Of a stretch of 64,000 nt of DNA, positions 1-8,013 are shown in pieces. The position numbers and the translations under genes are program-made. The notes beneath the pieces were generated by a model. That model was not told the DNA's origin, ran no database searches, and saw only the letters and a list, made by a program, of their open reading frames with translations. This DNA comes from CAUZIZ01 sp965219855 (GTDB lineage: Bacteria; Acidobacteriota; UBA6911; RPQK01; JAJDTT01). How positions within the stretch are numbered: the first letter of the stretch is position 1; every line of letters begins with the position of its first letter. The stretch spans positions 1-64,000 of the forward strand of contig CBDCOR010000006.1 of NCBI GenBank assembly GCA_965219855.1. Direction: 5' to 3'.

Positions 1-403
1 TGACAGATTCGTGACCGCCAGGCTCGACGGTTACGCTGTGGCCTTCGGAGACCTGGCGGATTTACGACTGGCAGAAACCATCCAGATGGCGGAGGCGAGA
101 ATCCTGGCGATCGCTGTTCCCCGTGAGCAAGTAGCTGCTGAGATAGGCCCCGTCATCTCGGTTCGCTACCCCAACCTGACACGCTTTTTCTCCACCACTA
201 CCGCTGAGGAGTCGAAGAGGTTTGAAGCCCTGGGTGCGATTCCAATCCTGTCCTACAGTTTTCCCGAAGGTGTCGATCTGGCGGGCGCAATCCTCCACAG
301 AATAGGCATCTCCGACAGCAGAATCGAGAAGTGGATCAAGCGTCAGCAGAACCGTGCGCTTGAAATAGATCCAGAAATCCAAATCACAGAATCTGCCGCT
401 TGA
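1..403 (+). CDS. C-terminal part of a TrkA-N (RCK-type) protein, probably a CPA2 cation:proton antiporter
   Basis: The reading frame is open at the left edge, so the true start lies outside the window; the GTG at position 11 is not convincing. The visible 134 codons read like the second half of a TrkA-N nucleotide-binding domain: the stretch GYAVAFGDLADLRLAE resembles the GxxVxxGDAxdxxxLe segment of KefB/KefC proteins, followed by ARILAIAVP, which matches the 'a.ilviai.d' strand, and by a region in which the chain normally walks through neighbouring residues and ends ahead of a Glu-rich tail. In known relatives this domain gates potassium or sodium efflux through an upstream membrane domain, which is not visible here. 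The last 20 bases overlap the end of the convergent symporter gene. Assignment to CPA2 rather than a free-standing TrkA is inference. Confidence 0.6.
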   Translation, partial: DRFVTARLDGYAVAFGDLADLRLAETIQMAEARILAIAVPREQVAAEIGPVISVRYPNLTRFFSTTTAEESKRFEALGAIPILSYSFPEGVDLAGAILHRIGISDSRIEKWIKRQQNRALEIDPEIQITESAA

Positions 404-1952
404 TGTCCCCTGACGGGGCCGACTTACGACGAGTCCAGATGGTCAGGTTGGTCAAGTCCTTGTCAGGTCGTCCGGATAGTAGAAAGCTGAGCCCATACCC
501 CAATCCCAGCAGCATCAGATTGGCTATAACAATGATCCAGAATCGGTCGGGGAAAAATCGACTGAGGGTCGGCAACCAGCGGGCACCCGTCTCGCTGCCA
601 ACGAAGACCCAGAGACAAACGGCGCCCAAGACTGTGACCGTTGCCACCAGGGCTGCGCGGCTGTCGACCCTCCGCGTCAGGAAACCCAGTAGGAAAAGAC
701 CTAGTAATCCTCCACTCAGGATGGACATGATCAGGCTCTGGAGGTCCATCAGGGTCTCGGTGCGGGTGAAGTAGATCAGTAGCGCCGCGGCGATCATGAT
801 CGCTCCGAAAAACACCGACAGCCAGCGGCCCACCGTCACGTAGTGTCGTTCCTCCCGGTCCGGGACGAACAGACGTCGGTAGAAATCGGTGGTCACCGTG
901 GCAGAGGAGGCATTGATACTCGAGTCCAGAGTCGACATGGCAGCCGCTAAGAGTCCCGAGATTATGAGGCCTGCCAGTCCAGCCGGCATCCGGGTCAGTA
1001 TAAAGTAGGGGAAGACCTGTTCCGGTTGAAGACTCTCTAGTTCGGGCGTGGGGAAATGGCTGTAGAAAACGTACAGCGCCGTCCCCACGAAGGTAAAGTA
1101 GATCCAGACTCCAACCGTCGAGAAGGCCCCCAGGATGACTCCCTGACGGGCATCCCGATCCGTCTTCATGGCCGAGTAGCGTTGAACCGTCATCTGGTCA
1201 GTGCTCAGGACCTGCAGAAAGAGAAAGAAATAGAGGAGGGTGTTCACCCACAAGGTCTTCTCGGTCCAGGAGAAGGCCGTACTTCCCACAGCAAACTTCC
1301 CGGCCGCCTGGGCCTCAACCAGAATCTGATCAAGTCCACCCGGGAGCAAACCGGCCACGATGGGCACACATAGGAGTCCCCCACCGACGAGTGCACAACC
1401 CTGCAGGACGTCGGTCCAGATCACCGCCTCCAGGCCACCGGCTGTGGTGTAGAACGCAACCAGAACACCGAAAGCAATGATGATCCAGGGGAGAGGGAGT
1501 CCGCTCAGGGTCTCGATGGCCAGGGACACCGCGTAGAGAATCACGCCCAGGCGGAACATCTGAAACAAGATGAATCCAGCTGCCGCGTAGAGCCTTGCCC
1601 AGCGTCCGAAACGCCGTTCCAGATACTCGTAGGCAGAGTTGAAACGCCCAGCCCGGAAGAAGGGCATGAATAGGAAGAGAGCCGCCGCGCTGGCGATGAG
1701 ATAGGTCATATGGCCCGGGATGTAGCGCCAATCCTGCTGATAGGCAAAACCCGGCATTGCCAGGAAGGTCATGGAACTGATGATCGTCGCCATGAGGGAG
1801 ATCCCAACGACCCAACCAGGCATGCTGCGATTGGCCAGAAAATAGGCCTCAGGCGACTTGCTCTTACGGGAAGTGTGCACCCCAATGGCGATCATCACCC
1901 CGAGGTTGAGAACGATCACGAAGAGGTCGACCCATCTGAGTTGTTCGAGCAT
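384..1952 (-). CDS. Sodium:solute symporter (SSS family)
   Basis: A 522-residue polytopic membrane protein of the solute:sodium symporter family (SLC5-like). It begins with a hydrophobic helix, then VHTSRKSKSPEAYFLANRSM, the conserved 'S..yflagR..p' signature after TM1, followed by the SSMTFLAMPG segment and YEYLERRFG; TAGGLEAVIWTDVLQ in the middle is the SSS hallmark around TM5-6. LDSSINASSATVTTDFYRR is the conserved helix containing the second sodium site. Length is normal for the family. Substrate cannot be read from sequence; relatives carry sugars, sialic acid, proline or vitamins. The ATG at 1952 fits the family N terminus. A second SSS gene lies at 39195-40877, but the two differ clearly. 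The gene is transcribed away from the RAYT/IS cassette. Confidence 0.92.
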   Translation of the reverse strand: MLEQLRWVDLFVIVLNLGVMIAIGVHTSRKSKSPEAYFLANRSMPGWVVGISLMATIISSMTFLAMPGFAYQQDWRYIPGHMTYLIASAAALFLFMPFFRAGRFNSAYEYLERRFGRWARLYAAAGFILFQMFRLGVILYAVSLAIETLSGLPLPWIIIAFGVLVAFYTTAGGLEAVIWTDVLQGCALVGGGLLCVPIVAGLLPGGLDQILVEAQAAGKFAVGSTAFSWTEKTLWVNTLLYFFLFLQVLSTDQMTVQRYSAMKTDRDARQGVILGAFSTVGVWIYFTFVGTALYVFYSHFPTPELESLQPEQVFPYFILTRMPAGLAGLIISGLLAAAMSTLDSSINASSATVTTDFYRRLFVPDREERHYVTVGRWLSVFFGAIMIAAALLIYFTRTETLMDLQSLIMSILSGGLLGLFLLGFLTRRVDSRAALVATVTVLGAVCLWVFVGSETGARWLPTLSRFFPDRFWIIVIANLMLLGLGYGLSFLLSGRPDKDLTNLTIWTRRKSAPSGDIKRQIL

Positions 1953-2159
1953 GATGTATGTATTTTCCCGGTGACGGAGAGCACTCTACTAAAAATGGCG
2001 ACCGGCGGCCAACGCTGATTTTCACCCTCCTGGACAGTATGCCTCCCCGGAACGCCAGAAAAGTGACTGGTCAATTATTGTAAGGGCGTCCTGGGCATAC
2101 ATCGAGGGCATTAGAGGCAGTCTCTGAGTTGCTTCTGGAGTTTGGGCTTTCCAGGACGC

Positions 2160-2250
2160 CGCCCCAACAGCGTGGCGCGAAGCGCAAGAGACGAGCTTTT
2201 CGGGCCCGGATAGCCGAAGCAACGTCATACTCAATCCCGCTTCAGGGTCC
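2160..2250 (+). repeat. Degenerate REP-like repeat copy
   Basis: Between the symporter start (1952) and the first IS (2414) no gene is apparent. From about 2172 the text ggcgcgaagcgcaagagac, then gggcccggatagccgaagc, and finally an aatcccgcttcaggg stretch parallels, with many changes, the better-preserved copy at 2284-2401. It looks like an older, decayed member of the same repeat family that flanks the RAYT gene. Confidence 0.5.
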
Positions 2251-2283
2251 CTGCTTGGTCTTTTCAGGAGGGCGCTTCAGCAT

Positions 2284-2401
2284 CCTGGCGCGAAGCGTAA
2301 TAGACCGGTCCTTCAGGGCCGGGTATCCGGGCTGACGCTATTGTCGAGCCCGCTTCAGCGGGCTTCTCGAGCGCAGGCTTTAGCCATCTTCCGGTCCGGT
2401 T
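2284..2401 (-). repeat. REP-like repeat, left inverted copy flanking RAYT
   Basis: The reverse complement of 2284-2401 matches 4222-4339 almost base for base (about 118 bp with only a handful of differences, counted by eye). Each copy contains the perfect hairpin agcccgctgaagcgggct and a second weaker palindrome around cccggataccc/ggccctgaaggacc. The two copies face each other around the RAYT gene, the arrangement known for REP/BIME sequences next to their transposase. Before the IS insertion the stop codon of the RAYT gene lay inside this copy. Confidence 0.8.
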
Positions 2402-2413
2402 TTTCCGGGACTA

Positions 2414-3713
2414 AGGAGGAGTAAATAAATAAAGGTGTCAATATATAGTTAGTAATGCTATGCTGCACATGCATGGATACGCTGACCGAATTGACGGAGA
2501 AATTCCGCTCTGTATGGCCCCTGTTGGATGAACGAACGCGGCGGATTATGGCGGCCAGTGAAGCGAGAGCGTTGGGCCATGGCGGAGTCAGTTTGGTACG
2601 CCGTGCCTGCGGACTGTCGCGCAAGGCAATCGCTAAAGGAATCCGTGAAATCGAAGAGGGTTTCGTGCCCATGGAAGGCCGCATCCGGCGGCCCGGAGCC
2701 GGAGGCAAGCCCCTGACGGTTTCGGACCCGGGGCTGGTGGAGCAATTGGAAGAAATGATCGAGGTCCAAACTCGGGGTGACCCGGAGTCTCCGTTGCGTT
2801 GGATTTGCAAGAGCACGCGGGCCATCGCGAAAGAACTGGCCCGGCACAAACACCCGGTCAGTCATACGAAGGTGGCGCAGATCCTTCACGACCTCGACTA
2901 CAGTCTGCAGAGCAATCGGAAGACCGAGGAAGGGAAAGATCATCCGGACCGCGACGCCCAGTTTCGGCACATCAGCGCCACCGTCAGACACTGCCTGAGG
3001 GAAGGCAGTCCGGTCATTTCCGTGGATACCAAGAAGAAAGAACTCATCGGCAACTACGACAACGCGGGCCAGCAATGGCTTCCCGCCGGGCAGCCGATCA
3101 AGGTTCAGGGTCATGACTTTCCCACTCCCGACGTTCCCCGTGCCTATCCTTACGGCGTTTATGACATTGGGCGCAATACCGGCTTTGTCAATGTCGGCAC
3201 CGATCACGACACGGGAGCGTTTGCGGTCGCCTCCATTCGCGGCTGGTGGCGCCAGGAAGGGAGACGGATCTATCCGAATGCAAGAACGATACTGATCACC
3301 GCCGACGCCGGCGGGAGCAACGGTTGGCGGTTGCGCCTTTGGAAATTTGAGTTGCAGAAGTTCGCAGACGAAACGGGCCTCCCGGCTTCGGTCTGTCATT
3401 TTCCACCCGGCACCAGCAAATGGAACAAGATCGAACACCGCCTCTTTTCTTTCATCTCTTCGAACTGGCGCGGCGAACCTTTACGAGACTACGAAACAAT
3501 TGTTCAACTCATCGCGAAGACAACGACAGCTAAAGGACTCAAAGTGACGTGCCGGCTAGATCGCCGCAAGTATCCCACTGGACGCAAAGTCTCCAATGAA
3601 GAAATGAAGCGAATCCAGATGCGGCCCAACCCGTTCCATGGCGAATGGAATTAATGTAATAGAACCGAACTCCGCCGAATCATAACATGATACCTTTATT
3701 TATTTACGATTCC
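2414..3713 (+). mobile_element. ISAzo13-type insertion sequence, copy 1 (1300 bp)
   Basis: Near-terminal inverted repeats gtaaataaataaaggtgtca (2421-2440) and its complement with one mismatch (3688-3707) enclose one transposase gene. Comparison with copy 2 (10691-11989) shows that identity continues outward to a TA dinucleotide on each side, at 2412-2413 and 3714-3715, so TA appears to be the duplicated target. The element landed in the 3' end of the RAYT gene. It is one base longer than copy 2 because of an extra A near the transposase stop. Confidence 0.88.
2455..3654 (+). CDS. ISAzo13 family transposase (copy 1, C terminus cut short)
   Basis: DDE-type transposase of 399 residues. An N-terminal helix-turn-helix region (GGVSLVRRACGLSRKAIAKG, about 45-64) is followed by a Gly/Arg-rich linker and the catalytic domain: VISVDTKKKE (first Asp), ILITADAGGSNG (second Asp) and TSKWNKIEHRLFSF (Glu). 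These motifs are those of the ISAzo13 family as I know it. An alternative start is the Met at 2473 (MDTLTE). Compared with copy 2 it has Gly for Arg in the linker, Ile for Ser shortly after, Thr for Ile near the end, and stops directly after HGEWN; the family normally continues with a short NY..I tail, which copy 2 still encodes. The cause is one extra A in the aattaatg stretch, so this copy is probably the mutated one. Confidence 0.9.
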   Translation: MLCCTCMDTLTELTEKFRSVWPLLDERTRRIMAASEARALGHGGVSLVRRACGLSRKAIAKGIREIEEGFVPMEGRIRRPGAGGKPLTVSDPGLVEQLEEMIEVQTRGDPESPLRWICKSTRAIAKELARHKHPVSHTKVAQILHDLDYSLQSNRKTEEGKDHPDRDAQFRHISATVRHCLREGSPVISVDTKKKELIGNYDNAGQQWLPAGQPIKVQGHDFPTPDVPRAYPYGVYDIGRNTGFVNVGTDHDTGAFAVASIRGWWRQEGRRIYPNARTILITADAGGSNGWRLRLWKFELQKFADETGLPASVCHFPPGTSKWNKIEHRLFSFISSNWRGEPLRDYETIVQLIAKTTTAKGLKVTCRLDRRKYPTGRKVSNEEMKRIQMRPNPFHGEWN

Positions 3714-4137
3714 TAATGCGTTCAAGTCGATCAGAGATCCGACCACCGCGATGGTGCTCTTCGTGCCGCCGGATATAGTCCAGAACAAACGGCAAATCCT
3801 TCTTGCCGAAGGACACGGCACCGTATCCGCATTGCCAGGCGAACGGGATTCGGCGCCGCAGGTGACGGTTCAGGTAGTGAGTACTTGAACCTTTCAACTC
3901 TCCGATCCAGTCGCTGATTCTCAAGCTGGAGCCGATTCTCACGGCTAGATGGACGTGGTCCTCGATTCCCCCAATCTCGTACACGAAGGCTTCCGGTGTC
4001 TCAGCTATACGAGCCCGCAGAAATCCGTGAACGCGCTCTTCAACGGATCCTCGCAGGACCGCACAGTGCGACTTCGTGTGCCAGGTCAGATGCAGATAGA
4101 TTTCACAGAAGGCAGTCGATGGCATATCAGCTAGCAC
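3700..4137 (-). CDS. REP-associated tyrosine transposase (RAYT, TnpA-REP), 3' end replaced by IS
   Basis: A 145-residue Y1 HUH protein. HVHLAV at residues 61-66 is the HUH metal-binding motif, and Tyr121 in FVLDYIRRHEEHH is the expected nucleophile; WQCGYGAVSFGKKD is typical of the IS200/IS605-REP group. Such enzymes cut and rejoin REP hairpins as single strands. The start is GTG at 4137 or ATG at 4125. The ISAzo13 copy 1 joins at 3714: the present tail after RLERI reads RNRK and its stop lies in the IS. Removing the IS with one TA restores RLERISPGKTGPEDG and then a stop inside the REP-like repeat, so only about ten C-terminal residues were replaced and the catalytic core is intact. It may still be active. 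Confidence 0.88.
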   Translation of the reverse strand: MLADMPSTAFCEIYLHLTWHTKSHCAVLRGSVEERVHGFLRARIAETPEAFVYEIGGIEDHVHLAVRIGSSLRISDWIGELKGSSTHYLNRHLRRRIPFAWQCGYGAVSFGKKDLPFVLDYIRRHEEHHRGGRISDRLERIRNRK

Positions 4138-4221
4138 AACCGGTGTCGTAACCTGCTATAACGACGCCGACCTGAAATCGACGGAGCCGTTTAGAATCTG
4201 AATCGCGCTTTCGACCTGGAG

Positions 4222-4339
4222 AACCGGACCGGAACATGGCTAAAGCCTTCGCTCGAGAAGCCCGCTGAAGCGGGCTCGACAATAGCGTCGGCCCGGATAC
4301 CCGGCCCTGAAGGACCGGTCTATTACGCTTCGCGCCAGG
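4222..4339 (+). repeat. REP-like repeat, right inverted copy flanking RAYT
   Basis: Inverted partner of 2284-2401; it holds the hairpin agcccgctgaagcgggct at 4258-4275 and lies about 85 bases upstream of the RAYT start. Between 4340 and the next gene (4604) I see no further feature except a good ribosome-binding site. Confidence 0.8.
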
Positions 4340-4603
4340 CTTGTGAAAGGTCCTCAACGTGCGTAGCAAGCAGAACACAGTCGTGGACTTGGAGGTGCCG
4401 TTAAGGATCAGGCTCCGCCACCTCTGAGGTTTTCCCGTCTTTACCTCTAGCATCCCTTTCGTGTCCACCCCTTTTTCGTCCAGCTTCGTTGACGGATCGG
4501 TGGGATTTGAAATAGCCTTGGGTGCTTTCCGCTGGATTGCTTTTGCCGATCCTTCGGGAGGAGCTACTTTCCGGACCGCGTCCCAGAAGGAGGACCCAAT
4601 CTG

Positions 4604-5389
4604 ATGCGAAGCAACGTGTTCTTCTTATCCCTCTGCCTCATTCTCCCTCTCGGCTGCGGCGGAGCCGAGCAGGAGGATCTCTCTATTTCTCTCTTCGACG
4701 GAAGCAGTCTGAAAGGGTGGCACACCAACCCTGAGCCAATTGGTCACGGGACCGGCGGGCGCTGGAGTGTCGAGGACGGTACGATCGTCGGGGAACAAGA
4801 CCCTCCTGGCAGCGGAAATGGGGGCATCCTCCTGACCGATCAGAAGTTCGGCGATTTCGAGCTGAGCATCGAGATGAAGCCAGACTGGGGAGTGTGCAGC
4901 GGCGTCTTCGTTCGTGCTAACAACCAGGGACAATGTCTACAGATGATGGTGGATTATCACGACAAGGGGAACATCGGGCACATCTACGGCGAAGGAACCG
5001 GAGGCTTCAACAATCGACCGTTCGACATCAGCGGACTCTACGATGCCAATAAAGAGCTTATCGGCTTCACCAGCGAATCCCTGGACACTACCTTCTCCCA
5101 GGAATACACGATCACCGGAGAGAGCTGGATCAAAGCCTGGAAGAGGGATGACTGGAATACGGCCCGGCTTCGGGTGGTCGGCAATCCGCCCAAGATCACT
5201 ACCTGGATCAACGAAGTGAAGGTTTCTAACTTCGATGGCAGTACTTTCGAGCACCCACGCTACGACCGGAATAAGGTAGCCCAGGAACTAGGACCCAAAG
5301 GTCGGATTGCGGTTCAGGTCCATGGCGGAAACGGATGGCCGGAGGGAGCCAAGTGCCGTTGGCGGAATATCCAGATAACCCTTCTCTGA
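4604..5389 (+). CDS. DUF1080 (3-keto-disaccharide hydrolase-like) lipoprotein
   Basis: 261 residues. The N terminus MRSNVFFLSLCLILPLGCGG is a lipoprotein signal with lipobox LPLGC, so the mature protein starts at Cys18 and should sit in a membrane facing the periplasm. The body is a concanavalin-like jelly roll of the DUF1080 type: LFDGSSLKGW near the N terminus, WSVEDGTIVG, GGILLTDQKFGDFELSIEMK, SGVFVRAN, and a final GRIAVQVHGG..WPEGAKCRWRNIQI. DUF1080 proteins act on glycans, some as 3-keto-glycoside hydrolases, and often work with Gfo/Idh dehydrogenases, several of which lie in this window. GAAGGAGG about 11 bases before the ATG supports the start. Exact substrate unknown. Confidence 0.88.
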   Translation: MRSNVFFLSLCLILPLGCGGAEQEDLSISLFDGSSLKGWHTNPEPIGHGTGGRWSVEDGTIVGEQDPPGSGNGGILLTDQKFGDFELSIEMKPDWGVCSGVFVRANNQGQCLQMMVDYHDKGNIGHIYGEGTGGFNNRPFDISGLYDANKELIGFTSESLDTTFSQEYTITGESWIKAWKRDDWNTARLRVVGNPPKITTWINEVKVSNFDGSTFEHPRYDRNKVAQELGPKGRIAVQVHGGNGWPEGAKCRWRNIQITLL

Positions 5390-5426
5390 GAGATCGCCCG
5401 ATCCGTCGCTCAGCTCACGACGCACC

Positions 5427-7849
5427 CTACTCTGGGGCGGACTCCAGCAAGATGCGATCGTAAACGTCGCGGGCATGATCATAGGCAGCTTTTGCCGCTT
5501 CTTGCTCATCCTCTCGGATCTTCGGCTGCTTCATCATCCAACAGCGGTCGACCGCCCGTCGACACCACTCGGCGCTGCGAAATGATGCCCGGACCGGCTT
5601 GTTCCCGACGATCACGAATATGGGATTTGTGTGTGCGCTGGCAAGCACTCTCAGAGCCACCCAGCTGGAGCGCCTGACTTCGTGCTCGAAGGTCAGATCC
5701 ACCCACTTCCCCGTTGCCGCGACTTCCTTCCGAGCTACTGCCTCTCCGTTGACCACCAACTCGACTGGAACCTTACGGCTCTTTCCGATGCGGGCACGTT
5801 CGATGTCCCAATAGGGAGGCTGATCCGGATCGCGCCCGGCGATGATGGCTCCAACCTCATCCTGGCTGGACGGCAGGTAGGCCGCCACCCTGCCCCTGAT
5901 CTTCACGCTTGCGGGAACATCCAGTCTGAGCTCGCTGGACTGAGTCCCCAGTTCCCGATCCTCGACGAAGAAATCCACGATGTGGGATTTGCCGTCCGAA
6001 ACGTAACTGCGCCCCGCCTTGATCTGATCCATGTAGCGATCGAAGTCGAGTGCTCCCTCCAGCTTGGCATAGCTTCGTGCCATTCCAATCCGATCATCGT
6101 AGATGCAGGGAAAATCGGTTTCCCCACTGATCCGGGTTCGAAATCCAGTGTTCAGGGTGTGGTACCAGATATTCAGCTCCCAGGGTAGAGGCGTATCGCC
6201 TGCGGATATGAAATCCACCGCATCGTGGGTGACGGTTACGATGAACTCGTTGGCCCCGATGCCGTCGAACTTGGGCATGGCATAGTTGGGAAGTTCGTGG
6301 GTGGGCTCCAGGGGCTCCAGCCCCCAGCCGGAATGCGAGTATCCTGCCAATCCGCCCTGAGATTGGGTCCACTGCAAGATGGGCAAGGTCCAGCTGGGCC
6401 ACTCCTCAACCCGGCTGGTACCCGGGTAGTCGTCTTCCTTCAGACGCAGCAGGCAGAGGTGTCCGGCATGGGAAGAGGGGAAGCCCGAGACTTCGACGTC
6501 GTACCGCATCAGGTTATCGCGGCCAGACAGCCGATGAACCTTGCCCTCGAAAAACTGCTTCTGATGGTACCAACAAGGACCCCAGGTAAGGACGCAGGCG
6601 ATATTGAGATCTTCTCCCAGAGCCTGGCGCCACATGTGTTCTGGACGGACTCCCTCGTCGGGACTTTCGTAGTGACTACAGCCGGCAGCATGCACATGAT
6701 GATCGGCACTGCGCCAACCCAGGCTCGCCATGTCGACCCATCGCTTCAGCTCGAAGCTTGCTTCGTAGGCCTCAACGTTTTCAGGGACGATCAGGCGCTT
6801 GCTTAGCGGCAAATACTCTGGACCACGTCCGAACTGGACTTCGTAGGTTCCCGGAGGCAACTTCACCGTCTCTCCGTCTGCGCGGTAGATCTGCGGGTGG
6901 AAGAAAAAGTCAGGATCGTCTCCTCGGGCCAATCTTCGTGAAGGTAGGGGATAGACGCCCACCAGGCGACTCGCCTGTACCGGAGTATCTCCGATTCCTC
7001 GAGTCTTGTCCCAGGGCTGTTTCAGTGCCAGTGCGTGGCGGTAGTCAGCAGGCAAAGGATTCGTCTCTGGGTCCTGGGCAATCCTCTCGATTCCATCCGT
7101 GATGATGAAGGACGCCATGGTCGGCGAGCTATCGTGATCTTTCACCCTCAAGGTGACGGGAACGGCGGGTAGACAGTTGAACAGGACATCGATGGCGTTT
7201 CGGAAACCGATATCCTGAGTGCCCTGCCCACGTGAAATCCGATCTTCGCCTCGCGCAGTCCTTGTTCCCTTGAGTAGGCCTGGAGAAGCACATACTCGAG
7301 TTGGAGACCGGAAAGACTCGGCTGAAGCGGGCGGCGACGGTACAGTGACAGCTCCAGAAAGCGGGAAGCCAGATCGCCCTTCGAGATGGCGTGTTCCGTC
7401 TTCATTCGTTTGGCCCCGGTGGACTTATGGAGCGACGGAAGCGCGTTCGGACTCTCCACCACCAGGGCCGAGTTGACCACTGCCGCGTTGTGGACCTTGA
7501 CCAAAAAGCTGGTCCATCCTCCCTGCATGAGCTGGGCCTTGGCCGGCCCTCGGATCACCTTGACTCGAGCCTCGGGGTTGATATCCACCATGGCAAGGCA
7601 ATAGGGGTCCAGGATCTCCTGAAGCCGGGTCACCACCGAGAGCGTCGGGGTTTCGTCCCGAAGCCGCTGGATGCGCCCCAAGTCGTCGGGTCGCAGACTA
7701 CTCCCGAGGAAGGTCATGGCCTCGGATAGTCGCACGACCTGCGCTACGAAGGGCTGGGGTTCGACCTGGTGTACCTTGGGCAGTCGTTGGGCGTAGATCC
7801 AAGAGGCCGACAACCCACACACGGCCAACAGCAGACTGACTTGCTTCAT
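5427..7849 (-). pseudogene. CehA/McbA family metallohydrolase, split by a frameshift
   Basis: Two overlapping frames make one protein. Frame one starts at 7849 with a signal peptide (MKQVSLLLAVCGLSASWIYA) and runs to a stop at 7148. In the second frame the text GQGTQDIGFRNAIDVLF then CLPAVPVTLRVKDHD reads naturally and continues to 5427. The switch is near 7228-7235, where cacgtgggcagggc lacks one base relative to an expected ggc-cag-ggc. Joined, the product is about 807 residues. The C-terminal PHP-like domain carries DHHVHAAG and GGLAGYSHSGWG, histidines of the CehA/McbA hydrolase family, plus HTLNTGFRTRISGETDFPC. The N-terminal part would be a beta-sandwich region. Role: probably a secreted hydrolase; substrate unknown. 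Either a real one-base loss or a sequencing error. Confidence 0.8.
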
Positions 7850-8013
7850 CGCAGTTCTCCGAGTCTAAGAGACGAGTATCGTGCGGTTTCCTCATGCTAG
7901 CATAGCTCTCGGGGCAAAGGAATCTTCCCTTCACGTGCCTTCTCAGGAGTTCTGATCGGCTTGCGGCAACCGGATCTCGACTGGTACGCTGGAAATTCGG
8001 GTGGAGAGATACT

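Noticed and set aside
1953..2413. Small frames upstream of the first IS (such as 2022-2234)
   Set aside because: They run through REP-like repeats, have no ribosome site and no known domain.
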